Positions 1 through 7,285 of a stretch of DNA of 12,205 bases are shown one piece after another. The notes beneath the pieces were generated by a model. The model was given only the letters and a program-made list of their open reading frames with translations. It was not told where the DNA came from and did not search any database. Numbering within the stretch: the stretch's first letter is position 1; every line of letters begins with the position of its first letter. The stretch comes from JAEUPI01 sp035764445 (lineage in GTDB: Bacteria; Pseudomonadota; Gammaproteobacteria; Burkholderiales; Burkholderiaceae_C), in contig DASTZF010000327.1 of the NCBI GenBank assembly GCA_035764445.1, positions 1 through 12,205 of the forward strand. Reading direction: 5' to 3'. Both the position numbers and the translations under genes were made by a program.

Positions 1-1
1 C

Positions 2-262
2 GACGTGTTCCGCTTCGGCGGTCCGCTGCTCGGCGACGACGGCGCGCCGGTGGGCAGCCTGATGCTGCTCGAGCTGCCCGACCGTGCGGCGCTGGGGCGG
101 CACCTGCAGGCCGACCCGTTCTTCGGGTCGGGCCTGTTTCAGCAGGTCAGCGTGTGGACCAGCCAGCAGGTCGTGCCGGAGCTCGAGCCCGGCGCGCTCG
201 ACGCCGAGATCGCGCGCCAGCGAATGCTGGCCGACGCGGTCAGTGCCGATGGCGCTCGCTGA
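2..262 (+). CDS. YCII-domain protein, C-terminal part (5' end outside window)
   Basis: The reading frame is already open at the first base, so the start lies outside the window; the GTG at 5 is probably internal. The visible 87 residues show the YCII/YciI pattern: GGPLLGDDG, then GSLMLLEL, an R-A-A helix containing His, then DPFFGSGLFQQV. The family has a dimeric ferredoxin-like alpha/beta fold whose His and Asp form a putative active site; most members have no known reaction. Here the His of GRHLQADPFF and the Asp of the DPF motif are both present. A tail of about 25 residues (GALDAEIARQRMLADAV and on) runs past the usual end of the domain and is charged and helical-looking. The gene converges with the PhaZ7-like esterase gene and their 3' ends overlap by 23 bp. 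Family call fairly sure; function unknown. Confidence 0.75.
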   Translation, partial: DVFRFGGPLLGDDGAPVGSLMLLELPDRAALGRHLQADPFFGSGLFQQVSVWTSQQVVPELEPGALDAEIARQRMLADAVSADGAR

Positions 263-1214
263 GGAACTCCAGCGTCGCCGCGCGCGTCTGCGTTGAATTC
301 AAGATGCCGAGGTGCGCGCTGTGGAGGATCGGATCGAACGCACCCTGTCCCGTCAGGTCGAGCTGCCGTGCGCCCTTGAGCGTGGCGCTGCGCGAGAAGT
401 CGGTCGGCTGGCCGAACGAGTCCTCGGCCGGCACCGGCGGGAACACGCCGTCCTGCAGCGAGAAGTACACGAAGCTGGTGTCGGAGTTGCGGATCACCAG
501 GTACTTGGTCGGGCCCGGCGTGTCGTCACCCTTGTTGAGTAGCTTGAGGAACGGCGTGTTCGGCGAGCCCAGCTCGACGCACACCTCGCTCGACGGCGTG
601 AAGCCGCCCTGCTGCGGCAGCTGATAGAAGTTCGCCGGGTTGGGCGAGCAGTTGATGATGCCGTGGTTCGGGCCGTCGATCGCCACGAAGCGGCGCACCG
701 TGCGTGCGTCGTCCTGGCGGATCCACTCGCGCGCGATCGTCACGCCCAGGCTGTGCGCGACGATGTCGACCTCGTTGGCGCCGGTGAACTTGAGCACCGC
801 GGCGACGAAGCGCCGCAGGTCGGGCACGTTGGCGGCGTTGGTGTGCGCGATGCTCGAGCGGCGCGTCGGTTCGGCGCCGAGATCGCATTGATCGCCTTCG
901 TAGCCGATGCCCCAGAGCTCGCTGGTCGAGTAGCCGCTGTCGGCAAAGAACTGCGCGAACGACTGCATCGCGCCAAACGGGTTGCACGCGGTCGGGAACG
1001 GTGTGTCGTTGTTGCCGTGGATGAAAATCACCGGCGTGCGCGTCACCGGCCCGGCGGCACCGAAGCCGATCAGCGGCTTGTGCAGCGAGGTGTCCTCGAT
1101 CGACGGAAAGCCGTCGGGCAGCGTGGTGCCCACCGTGCCGGCGGCGTGGGTGAGCGCGCATAGCGCGGCGCTCGCGCAGGCGGCAGCCGCGCGCTGGAAC
1201 CATCGGGTCGTCAT
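240..1214 (-). CDS. Secreted PhaZ7-like esterase / PHB depolymerase (alpha/beta hydrolase)
   Basis: A 324-residue exported alpha/beta hydrolase. Residues 1-25 form a Sec signal peptide (Arg near the N-terminus, Ala-rich core, THAAG cleavage region). TPVIFIHGNND (60-70) is the oxyanion strand and loop; VDIVAHSLGV (149-158) is the lipase box with nucleophile Ser155; VRRFVAIDGPNHG follows at 173-185. Likely Asp is 245 (NSDTSF) and likely His is 301 (SAHLGIL). The spacing and the TPVIFIHGN and VDIVAHS segments match what I recall of PhaZ7 of Paucimonas lemoignei, an extracellular depolymerase of amorphous PHB, and related class-2 lipases. Substrate could equally be a triglyceride or other polyester. 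The ATG at 1214 is chosen because a GAAGGAG Shine-Dalgarno sits 6 nt upstream; an upstream in-frame GTG at 1241 has no such site and would put residues before the signal peptide. Last gene of the minus-strand block, 30 bp after the cytoplasmic hydrolase. Confidence 0.82.
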   Translation of the reverse strand: MTTRWFQRAAAACASAALCALTHAAGTVGTTLPDGFPSIEDTSLHKPLIGFGAAGPVTRTPVIFIHGNNDTPFPTACNPFGAMQSFAQFFADSGYSTSELWGIGYEGDQCDLGAEPTRRSSIAHTNAANVPDLRRFVAAVLKFTGANEVDIVAHSLGVTIAREWIRQDDARTVRRFVAIDGPNHGIINCSPNPANFYQLPQQGGFTPSSEVCVELGSPNTPFLKLLNKGDDTPGPTKYLVIRNSDTSFVYFSLQDGVFPPVPAEDSFGQPTDFSRSATLKGARQLDLTGQGAFDPILHSAHLGILNSTQTRAATLEFLSERHRH

Positions 1215-1220
1215 CGTCGT

Positions 1221-1227
1221 CTCCTTC
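1221..1227 (-). promoter_or_regulatory. Ribosome binding site of the PhaZ7-like gene
   Basis: GAAGGAG on the minus strand, 6 nt before the ATG at 1214. It decides the start against the longer GTG reading at 1241. Confidence 0.75.
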
Positions 1228-1244
1228 GGGGTTGATTGCACGGG

Positions 1245-2084
1245 TCAGCTGAAGAAGCGCTCGACCAGTGCGAAGTGTTCGGGTGTGTTCAGCGCCGGAG
1301 CGTGGCCGCAGCCCGGCAGCGTCACCACCACGGCGCGGGGGCCGCGGTTGCGCATCGCCTCGGCGACTTCGGGCAGCAGCAGGTCGGAGCTCTCACCGCG
1401 CAGCGCGAGCACCGGGATCTCGAGCGAATCCCACGCCTCCCACTGCTCGTAGTCGTCCGGATGCACGACGAACTGGCGCACCATCGCCGGGTCGTAGTGC
1501 GGCGTCACGCGGCCGTTGGGCAGGCGCCGTGTCGATGTCTCGGTCAGGCGCCGCCACTGCGCGTCGCTCAGCCAACCGTACGGCTTGTAGATGGTGCGGA
1601 AGTACGCCTCGAGCTCGCTGACCTTCGCGAACGCGCTCGGATTGCCGGCGTAGGTGAGGATGCGTTGCCGCGCGGCGGCCGGCAACTCGGGACCGATGTC
1701 GTTGAGCACCAGCTTGCGAATGCGGCCGCGCAACGCGCCGGCGGCGGCGCGCAATCCGATCGCGCCGCCCATCGACGTGCCGAGCCACAGCACGCGATGG
1801 ATGCCCAGCGCGTCGAGCAGGCCTTCGGCCAGCTGCTCGTAGAACGCGAGGCAGTATTCGCGATCGGGGTCCGGGCTCCACTGGCTCAGGCCGCGCCCGA
1901 TGGTGTCGGGACACACGACGCGATAGCGCTGCGACAGGTGCTCGGCGATGTCGTCCATGTCGCGCCCGGTGCGCGCCAGCCCGTGCCACGCGACGATCAC
2001 GTCGCCATGCTCGCGGCCCCATTCGGTGACGTGCAGCTCGCGCCCGGCGACGAGGTGGTACGACGAGGTGGAGATGTTGCTCAT
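1245..2084 (-). CDS. Cytoplasmic alpha/beta hydrolase (esterase/lactonase-like)
   Basis: A 279-residue single-domain alpha/beta hydrolase with no signal peptide, so probably cytoplasmic. Visible elements: VAWHGLARTGRDMDD (31-45) with the HG oxyanion motif, CPDTIGRGLSQWS (58-70), nucleophile elbow GTSMGG with Ser104, acid Asp234 in RGESSDLL, and catalytic His261 in GCGHAP. The fold and size fit enol-lactonase, carboxylesterase and 3-hydroxyacid-oligomer hydrolase type enzymes; the exact substrate cannot be read from the sequence. Its ATG overlaps the livM stop as ATGA, implying translational coupling to the permease, and the secreted PhaZ7-like esterase follows after 30 bp. This context suggests it acts on what the transporter imports, for example short 3-hydroxybutyrate oligomers (inference). 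Full-length; triad intact. Confidence 0.85.
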   Translation of the reverse strand: MSNISTSSYHLVAGRELHVTEWGREHGDVIVAWHGLARTGRDMDDIAEHLSQRYRVVCPDTIGRGLSQWSPDPDREYCLAFYEQLAEGLLDALGIHRVLWLGTSMGGAIGLRAAAGALRGRIRKLVLNDIGPELPAAARQRILTYAGNPSAFAKVSELEAYFRTIYKPYGWLSDAQWRRLTETSTRRLPNGRVTPHYDPAMVRQFVVHPDDYEQWEAWDSLEIPVLALRGESSDLLLPEVAEAMRNRGPRAVVVTLPGCGHAPALNTPEHFALVERFFS

Positions 2085-3166
2085 GATTGGTTGCCGGCCG
2101 CACCGCCAGCCGCACGCAGCCGGCCGACGATGCCGCTCGGGAAGTGGTAGACGGCCAGCACGAACAGCACGCCCAGCCACAGCAGCCAGCGGTCGGGCGA
2201 CACCAGCGCGCCGGCCACCGGCACGTGCTCGAGTGCACTGCCGGCCAGCTTGAGCAGGTCCTGCAGGTAGTTCTGCGCGAACACGAAGATCACGCTGCCC
2301 AGCGCCGCGCCGTACAGCGTGCCCATCCCGCCGATCACGACGATCAGCAGGATGTCGATCATGATCTCGAAGCTGAGCGTCGTGTCGGGCCCGGTGTAGC
2401 GCAGCCACAGCGCGAGCAGCGCACCGGCCAGCGTGGCGAACAACGCGCCGATCACGTTGGACAGCGTGCGATACACCACCGTGCGGTAGCCGATCGCCCC
2501 GGCGCGGAAGTCGTTCTCGCGAATCGCCTGCAGCACGCGGCCGAACGGCGAGTTGACGATGCGCAGCAGCGCCAGAAACAGCACCGCCACGGCGACGAAC
2601 AGCAGGTAGTAGGTGATGAACCTGCCGTCGATCGTGACGCCGAGGACGGGCGAGTCGAACGGCTCGAAGCTCGGGCTCAACACGGCCGGGTTCTTGAACG
2701 TCAGCCCGTCCTCGCCGCCGGTGAGATCGCTCAGCTGCGACGCCAGCGTCTGGAACGCCGCGGCCACCGCCAACGTGATCATCGCGTAGAAGATCGCCTT
2801 CACGCGCAATGAGAACAGCCCGATCACCAGCGACAGCACCAGCGACAGTGCCAGCGCGATCGCCAGGCCGAGCGCGATCGCGGCAAAGGTCGGCGCGATG
2901 CGCGTGCTGGCAATCGCCACGCCGTAGGCGCCGATGCCGAAGAACATCGTGTGCGCGAAGCTGACGATGCCGGTGTAGCCGAGCAGCAGGTCGTAGCTGG
3001 CCACCAACAGCACGAACACCAGCATCTTGGCCGCTGCGCCGAGCGCCTTGCTGCCGGGGAACAGGAACGGCGCGAACGCCAGCGCGATGAACATCAGCAC
3101 CAGCGCGATCGCCAGCGCGCGGCTGCGCGGCAGGTCGTGCGACAGCAGTCTTTGCAGCGCGCTCAT
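2081..3166 (-). CDS. livM: HAAT-family ABC transporter permease, LivM type
   Basis: A 361-residue inner-membrane permease, the LivM partner of LivH in a branched-chain amino acid/amide-type (HAAT) importer. Hydrophobic segments are clear around 18-36, 45-62, 95-118, 124-142, 186-203, 235-256, 268-295 and 324-342. Family signatures: SYDLLLGYTGIVSFAH (57-72), TGGEDGL (149-155) and the cytoplasmic coupling region NSPFGRVLQAIRENDFRA (205-222), followed by IGGMGTLYGA (278-287). The ATG at 3166 is preceded 7 nt upstream by GGGAGG, but that site lies within a perfect hairpin stem (3172-3202), which may limit initiation. Unlike the other junctions of the cluster it does not overlap its upstream neighbour livH; 103 bp separate them. 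Its stop overlaps the next gene as ATGA. The true solute may not be an amino acid, given the surrounding ester hydrolases. Confidence 0.9.
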   Translation of the reverse strand: MSALQRLLSHDLPRSRALAIALVLMFIALAFAPFLFPGSKALGAAAKMLVFVLLVASYDLLLGYTGIVSFAHTMFFGIGAYGVAIASTRIAPTFAAIALGLAIALALSLVLSLVIGLFSLRVKAIFYAMITLAVAAAFQTLASQLSDLTGGEDGLTFKNPAVLSPSFEPFDSPVLGVTIDGRFITYYLLFVAVAVLFLALLRIVNSPFGRVLQAIRENDFRAGAIGYRTVVYRTLSNVIGALFATLAGALLALWLRYTGPDTTLSFEIMIDILLIVVIGGMGTLYGAALGSVIFVFAQNYLQDLLKLAGSALEHVPVAGALVSPDRWLLWLGVLFVLAVYHFPSGIVGRLRAAGGAAGNQS

Positions 3167-3269
3167 CGCCAGGCCTCCCGCCGGGCCGTCCCAAGGGAGG
3201 CCGCTGCCCCACGATCCACGAAGGGGATCGTTCCGATCCCTGGGGGCACGAGCCGTGCGAAGTGGGGGC
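3167..3269. repeat. Palindrome-rich intergenic element between livH and livM (REP-like)
   Basis: The 103-bp gap holds consecutive perfect inverted repeats: GGCCTCCC/GGGAGGCC (3172-3202), GGGATCG-TTC-CGATCCC (3224-3240; an alternative ACGATCC/GGATCGT pairing spans 3211-3231) and GCACG-AGC-CGTGC (3246-3258). No coding frame of note. The stretch reading CTTGGGACGGCCCGGC on the minus strand resembles, from memory, a dispersed intergenic repeat of Rubrivivax/Comamonas-type genomes. No T-tract follows, so it is not a standard terminator. Single copy in this window. Confidence 0.5.
3172..3202 (-). promoter_or_regulatory. Hairpin enclosing the livM Shine-Dalgarno
   Basis: Perfect 8-bp inverted repeat, GGCCTCCC (3172-3179 on +) and GGGAGGCC (3195-3202), with a 15-nt loop. 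On the minus-strand mRNA the GGGAGG ribosome binding site of livM is the 3' arm, ending 5 nt before the start codon. The loop itself can pair GGG with CCC. Folding would hide the site; ribosomes arriving from livH could open it. Confidence 0.55.
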
Positions 3270-4300
3270 TCATCGGTTCGTCACCGGGTACAGGCCCTGC
3301 GGCCGCCACAAGAGAATCACGACCATCAGCCCGATGTTGGAGAACAGCGCCACCTTCGGCGCCAGGAAGCCGGTGTAGTTGGCCATCAGCCCCACCAGCA
3401 GCGCGCCGACGAAGCAGCCGAGCGTCGAACCCAGGCCGCCGATGATGATGACGATGAACAGCAGCACGTTGACCTGGCCGCCGATCTGCGGCACCACGTT
3501 CTGTTGATACAGCCCCCACAGCACGCCGCCCAGGCCGGCGAGCGCGCTGCCGGCGACGAACACGCCGACGAACAGCCGCCGGATGCGGTAGCCGAGCGAC
3601 TCGACCATCTCGCGGTCCTGCACGCCAGCGCGGATCAGCAGGCCGATCTTGGTGCGACTCAGCGTGTACGCCAGCGCGATGAACACCACCGCCCCGATGC
3701 CGGTGGCCAGCACGCGGTACTTCTCGACCGCGGCATCGCCGAGCAGGAAGGCCCCACGCAGCACGTCGGGCAGCGGCAGCGGAATCTGCTGCGGCCCCCA
3801 GATCACCTTGATCAGCTCCTCGCCGATGATCATGCCGCCCATCGTGATGAGGATCTGCTTCAGGTGCATGCCGTACACCGGCCGCACGATCACGCGCTCG
3901 AACGCCCAGCCGAGCGCCGCCGCGGCAGCGAAAGCGACCACCATCGCGCAGAACACGGCGATCAGCTGCGCGACGCCGGAGTCGCCGGCCCACACCGTCA
4001 TGCCGCCCATCACGCTGGTGGCGATGAAGGCACCGAGCGCAATGAACACGCCGTGGCCGAAGTTCAGCACGTCCATCAGCCCGAACACCAGCGTCAGGCC
4101 CGACGCGATGATGAAGATGATCATCCCCATCGCGAGCCCGGCGATCGTCAGCGTCAGCCAGGTCGACGGCGATCCGATCAGCGGCAGCGCGACCAGTGCA
4201 ATCGCCGCCACCAGCAGCATGGGAATCCAGTCGAACTGCGCTTTCGGAATCGCAGCACCACCGGTCGCTGCCGCCACGTTGGCCGTCGTCGAGGTCGTGC

Positions 4301-4304
<4 letters not shown>
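3270..4304 (-). CDS. livH: HAAT-family ABC transporter permease, LivH type
   Basis: A 344-residue polytopic permease. After a Ser/Thr/Ala-rich N-terminus (about 1-22), hydrophobic segments occur near 27-44, 50-74, 84-100, 111-135, 200-215, 245-265, 279-307 and 322-334. LivH signatures: GLMDVLNFGHG (75-85), where the Asn-Phe-Gly-His-Gly turn is typical, and the cytoplasmic loop RTKIGLLIRAGVQDREM (217-233) that contacts the ATPases, then IIIGGLGSTLG (286-296). It pairs with LivM to form the transmembrane channel. The start ATG at 4304 overlaps the livF stop as ATGA, with no good ribosome binding site of its own, so coupled translation is likely. The N-terminal extension before the first membrane helix is longer than in E. 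coli LivH. Confidence 0.9.
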
Positions 4305-5037
<733 letters not shown>

Positions 5038-5041
<4 letters not shown>

Positions 5042-5814
5042 GCCGGCTCCTCTGCGGCCATGCCGAGGTAGGCTTGCTGCACGATCGGAGATGCAATCAC
5101 GGCAGCCGGCTCGCCGTCGGCCACCAGCGCGCCGTTGTGCAGCACGACGATGCGGTCCGACAGCTCGCGCACCACGTCCATCTTGTGCTCGACCAGCAGG
5201 ATCAGCCGGTCCCTGCGTGACTTCAGTGTGCGGATCAGGTCGAGCACCACCGGCACCTCGTCGACGCTCATGCCGGCGGTGGGCTCGTCGAACATGTAGA
5301 CCAGCGGGTCGAGCGCCATCAGGATCGCAACCTCGAGCTTGCGCTGGTCGCCATGCGGCAACGCGGCTGCGTGCGCATCGCGCTTGTCGTCGAGCCGCAC
5401 GCTGGCCAGCATCGCGCGCGCTTCGTCGATCCAGGCCTTGCGGTCGAGCCATACGTGCCACAGGTCGATCGCATGGTGACCGCGCCCCTGCTCGCGCGCC
5501 TGCACCGCCAGGCGCACGTTCTCTTGCACCGTGAGGTTCGGGAACAGCTGCGTCAGCTGGAAGGCGCGGCCGAGACCCTTGCGCGTGCGCAGTGGCGCGC
5601 TCAGCGTCGTGATGTCGTCGCCGTCCAGCAGCACGCGACCCTCGCTCGCGCGCAGCTGGCCCGAGATCAGGTTGAAGTAGGTGGTCTTGCCCGCGCCGTT
5701 GGGGCCGACGATCGCGGTCAGTGTGCCGGCCTCGAACGCGCACGACACGTGGTCGACCGCGACGTGACCGCCGAAGCGGATCGTGAGGTCTTGGGTTTGC
5801 AGCAGCGAGGTCAT
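5038..5814 (-). CDS. livG: HAAT-family ABC transporter ATPase, LivG type
   Basis: A 258-residue ABC ATPase. Walker A GPNGAGKT (37-44), Q-loop Gln86 in AFQLTQLFPNLTV, LivG-type degenerate signature LPHGDQRKLEVA (152-163; commonly LSYGDQRRLE), Walker B LVYMFDEPTAGM (171-182) and switch His210 in LLVEHKMDVV. The insert between Q-loop and signature (about 103-148) is of normal LivG length. First gene of the tightly overlapped transporter unit. Only a weak GAGG lies 8 nt upstream of the ATG at 5814. The upstream 234-bp spacer would have to carry any internal promoter; without one the gene depends on read-through from livK and the depolymerase gene. Confidence 0.93.
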
Positions 5815-6048
5815 CGCTCGTGCCTCGCGGAAACCGAGCGCGCAAAGCCGCGGGCGGGTATGCGCCGGCGCTCGAATGCGGCAGCCCCTCGCTGCGCGAG
5901 GGGTGCCCTGCGCGGCTCGATCTCATGGCCCGCCGCGCAGCGGAGTCGGCCTGCAAGGCCGACCGCCACAGTAGGAGCCCACACCGGGTACCGCCCACCG
6001 CGCCGCACCAGCCCGTCGCACGACAAGGTATGCACCGGATCCATAGCG
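5815..6048. repeat. Intergenic spacer with three successive perfect hairpins
   Basis: Between the depolymerase stop and the livG start. Contains CCCCTCGC-TGC-GCGAGGGG (5885-5903), CTGCGCGGC/GCCGCGCAG (5908-5940, 15-nt loop) and GTCGGCCT-GCA-AGGCCGAC (5945-5963). The outer two have 8-bp arms and 3-nt loops, the middle one 9-bp arms, and the gaps between stems are 4 nt each. No T-tract follows on either strand, no supportable open frame is present, and no convincing -35/-10 pair for livG was found. Looks like a REP/BIME-style composite repeat rather than a terminator; it could act in mRNA stability or attenuation. Confidence 0.55.
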
Positions 6049-7221
6049 TCAGCAGCGCCCTTCGACGAAATGCCCGCGCGGCGACTCGCGCAGCGAAGTC
6101 GTTCGCCACCACCAGCCCAGCCTCTGGCCCGATCCTTTGGCGACCGCCGAGCCGAGGCCGTCCCAGTGTGCGCGGCCGGCCCAGACGTGCCAGCCGTTCA
6201 TCGCCTCGCTGCAGATGGCCGGCGTGCCGGCGAGGCGCTCGACCATCGCGACGATGGCGCCGACCTGCGGCGCCGACTTCTGCGCGTAGTCGGCGCCGGT
6301 GTAGCCCCACCAGTCCCAGCACGCGTTGAGCGCGTCGTTGCTGGTTTGCGGGTACAGCACGACGATGCGGTTGCTGTCGGCCCAGCGGTTGTAGCCGGTG
6401 TGCTTGACGTACTCGTCGCCGAGCGACTGCGCGTTCTGCCCGCAGCCATGCAAAGCCACGTGCAGGCGACAGGCGGAGCCGGCGGTGCACGCCTGCGGCA
6501 CGAACAACCAGCCGGCCTTCGCCATGCCCTGGTCGGCGGCGATGAACTCGCTCTGGTCGAACTCGACGAAGCGGCCCGACAGGGCGCCATCGTTGCGCGG
6601 CGCCAGCGCGCCCAGCAGGTGGCGCAGCAACTCGCCAGCACCATCGACACGGCAGTTGTTGATGAACGGCAAGCCGCGGTGCGCGCACGCGCTGCCGTAG
6701 TCGTCGGTCGGCATCCCATGCTCGGCCGGCACGTCGCTGCGCAGCACGACGTTCGCCGGTTGCACGAAGACCTCGTAGAACCGCTTCAGGTCGGCATCCA
6801 GCGCGGGCACCAGCACCGTGTCGTTGCTGCCCGCGAACAGCCACACCTTCGAGTCGCGCAGGTTCGACGTCGGATCGATCAAGCCCAACGCCGCCCATTG
6901 CCGCGCCGTCGCCACCAACTCGCTCACCGGCGGCGCGCTGTCGCGGGTCAGGCAGCGCGTGGTCGCGAAGGTCGCGAGGCCCTGCGCGCAGTAGTACGGC
7001 CCCGCCGCGACCACGCCGGCGCCGCGAAACAGCGACGACCACGCCACGTGCAATTGCGTGGCCATGTAGCCCCCCGACGACAGCCCCGACACGGTGACTT
7101 GCGCGCGATCGATCAGGGAGGGCGGCAACGACGCAGCCTGCGGCACACGCGCGATGCCCACCAGCACCACGCACGCCACCGCAATGCGAACCAAACCAAC
7201 TCTGAGCACGACCTCCACCAC
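6049..7221 (-). CDS. Secreted type-I poly(3-hydroxybutyrate) depolymerase family esterase
   Basis: A 390-residue exported hydrolase that would cleave PHB outside the cell or in the periplasm to 3-hydroxybutyrate monomers or oligomers. Residues about 5-30 form a Sec signal peptide (RVGLVRIAVACVVLVGIARV, then PQAAS). Lipase box GLSSGG gives nucleophile Ser48; Asp134 is in FAGSNDTV and His168 in PAEHGMPTD. The 34-residue Asp-His spacing equals that recalled for the Penicillium funiculosum enzyme (Ser39-Asp121-His155). LHVALHGCGQN (253-263) and CWDWWGY (301-307) match the conserved oxyanion/Trp regions. Ten cysteines lie after the signal peptide. The Cys337-Cys390 tail (GRA, GSGQRLG) matches the usual bacterial C-terminus, with no separate substrate-binding domain. 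Start uncertain: GTG at 7221, 7218 or 7209; no ATG and no well-spaced ribosome site. A TAG at 7228-7230 bounds the frame. Lies between the binding-protein gene and livG. Confidence 0.85.
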   Translation of the reverse strand: MVEVVLRVGLVRIAVACVVLVGIARVPQAASLPPSLIDRAQVTVSGLSSGGYMATQLHVAWSSLFRGAGVVAAGPYYCAQGLATFATTRCLTRDSAPPVSELVATARQWAALGLIDPTSNLRDSKVWLFAGSNDTVLVPALDADLKRFYEVFVQPANVVLRSDVPAEHGMPTDDYGSACAHRGLPFINNCRVDGAGELLRHLLGALAPRNDGALSGRFVEFDQSEFIAADQGMAKAGWLFVPQACTAGSACRLHVALHGCGQNAQSLGDEYVKHTGYNRWADSNRIVVLYPQTSNDALNACWDWWGYTGADYAQKSAPQVGAIVAMVERLAGTPAICSEAMNGWHVWAGRAHWDGLGSAVAKGSGQRLGWWWRTTSLRESPRGHFVEGRC

Positions 7222-7232
7222 TTCTGACTAGA

Positions 7233-7251
7233 GCCCCCTCGCGGAGGGGGC
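7233..7251. repeat. Perfect G/C palindrome after the livK gene
   Basis: GCCCCCTC-GCG-GAGGGGGC, 8-bp arms and 3-nt loop, in the 64-bp gap between livK and the depolymerase gene. No run of T follows on the minus strand, so as a terminator it would be weak; it may stabilise the upstream livK mRNA end or be a REP-like unit, sharing the 8/3/8 design with two stems at 5885-5963. Confidence 0.5.
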
Positions 7252-7285
7252 GCGGGGGAGCGAAAGGTTCAGCGAACGCAGCGCG

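Noticed and set aside
1245..3212. A 655-codon minus-strand frame suggesting a livM-hydrolase fusion
   Set aside because: The upstream part is out of frame with livM, whose motifs lie in another frame. The hydrolase starts at the ATGA overlap at 2084.
5885..5963. CRISPR-like or tRNA-like structure in the livG spacer
   Set aside because: The stems differ in sequence, there are no repeated spacers, and no cloverleaf with TPsiC and anticodon arms can be drawn.
5353..7227. A long + strand frame antisense to the depolymerase and livG
   Set aside because: Composition is Arg/His/Gln-rich and low in hydrophobic structure, as expected for the antisense of GC-rich genes; no domain recognised and no ribosome site.
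7233..7251. Rho-independent terminator after livK
   Set aside because: The stem is perfect, but no T-run follows on the minus strand, so it is listed as a palindrome only.
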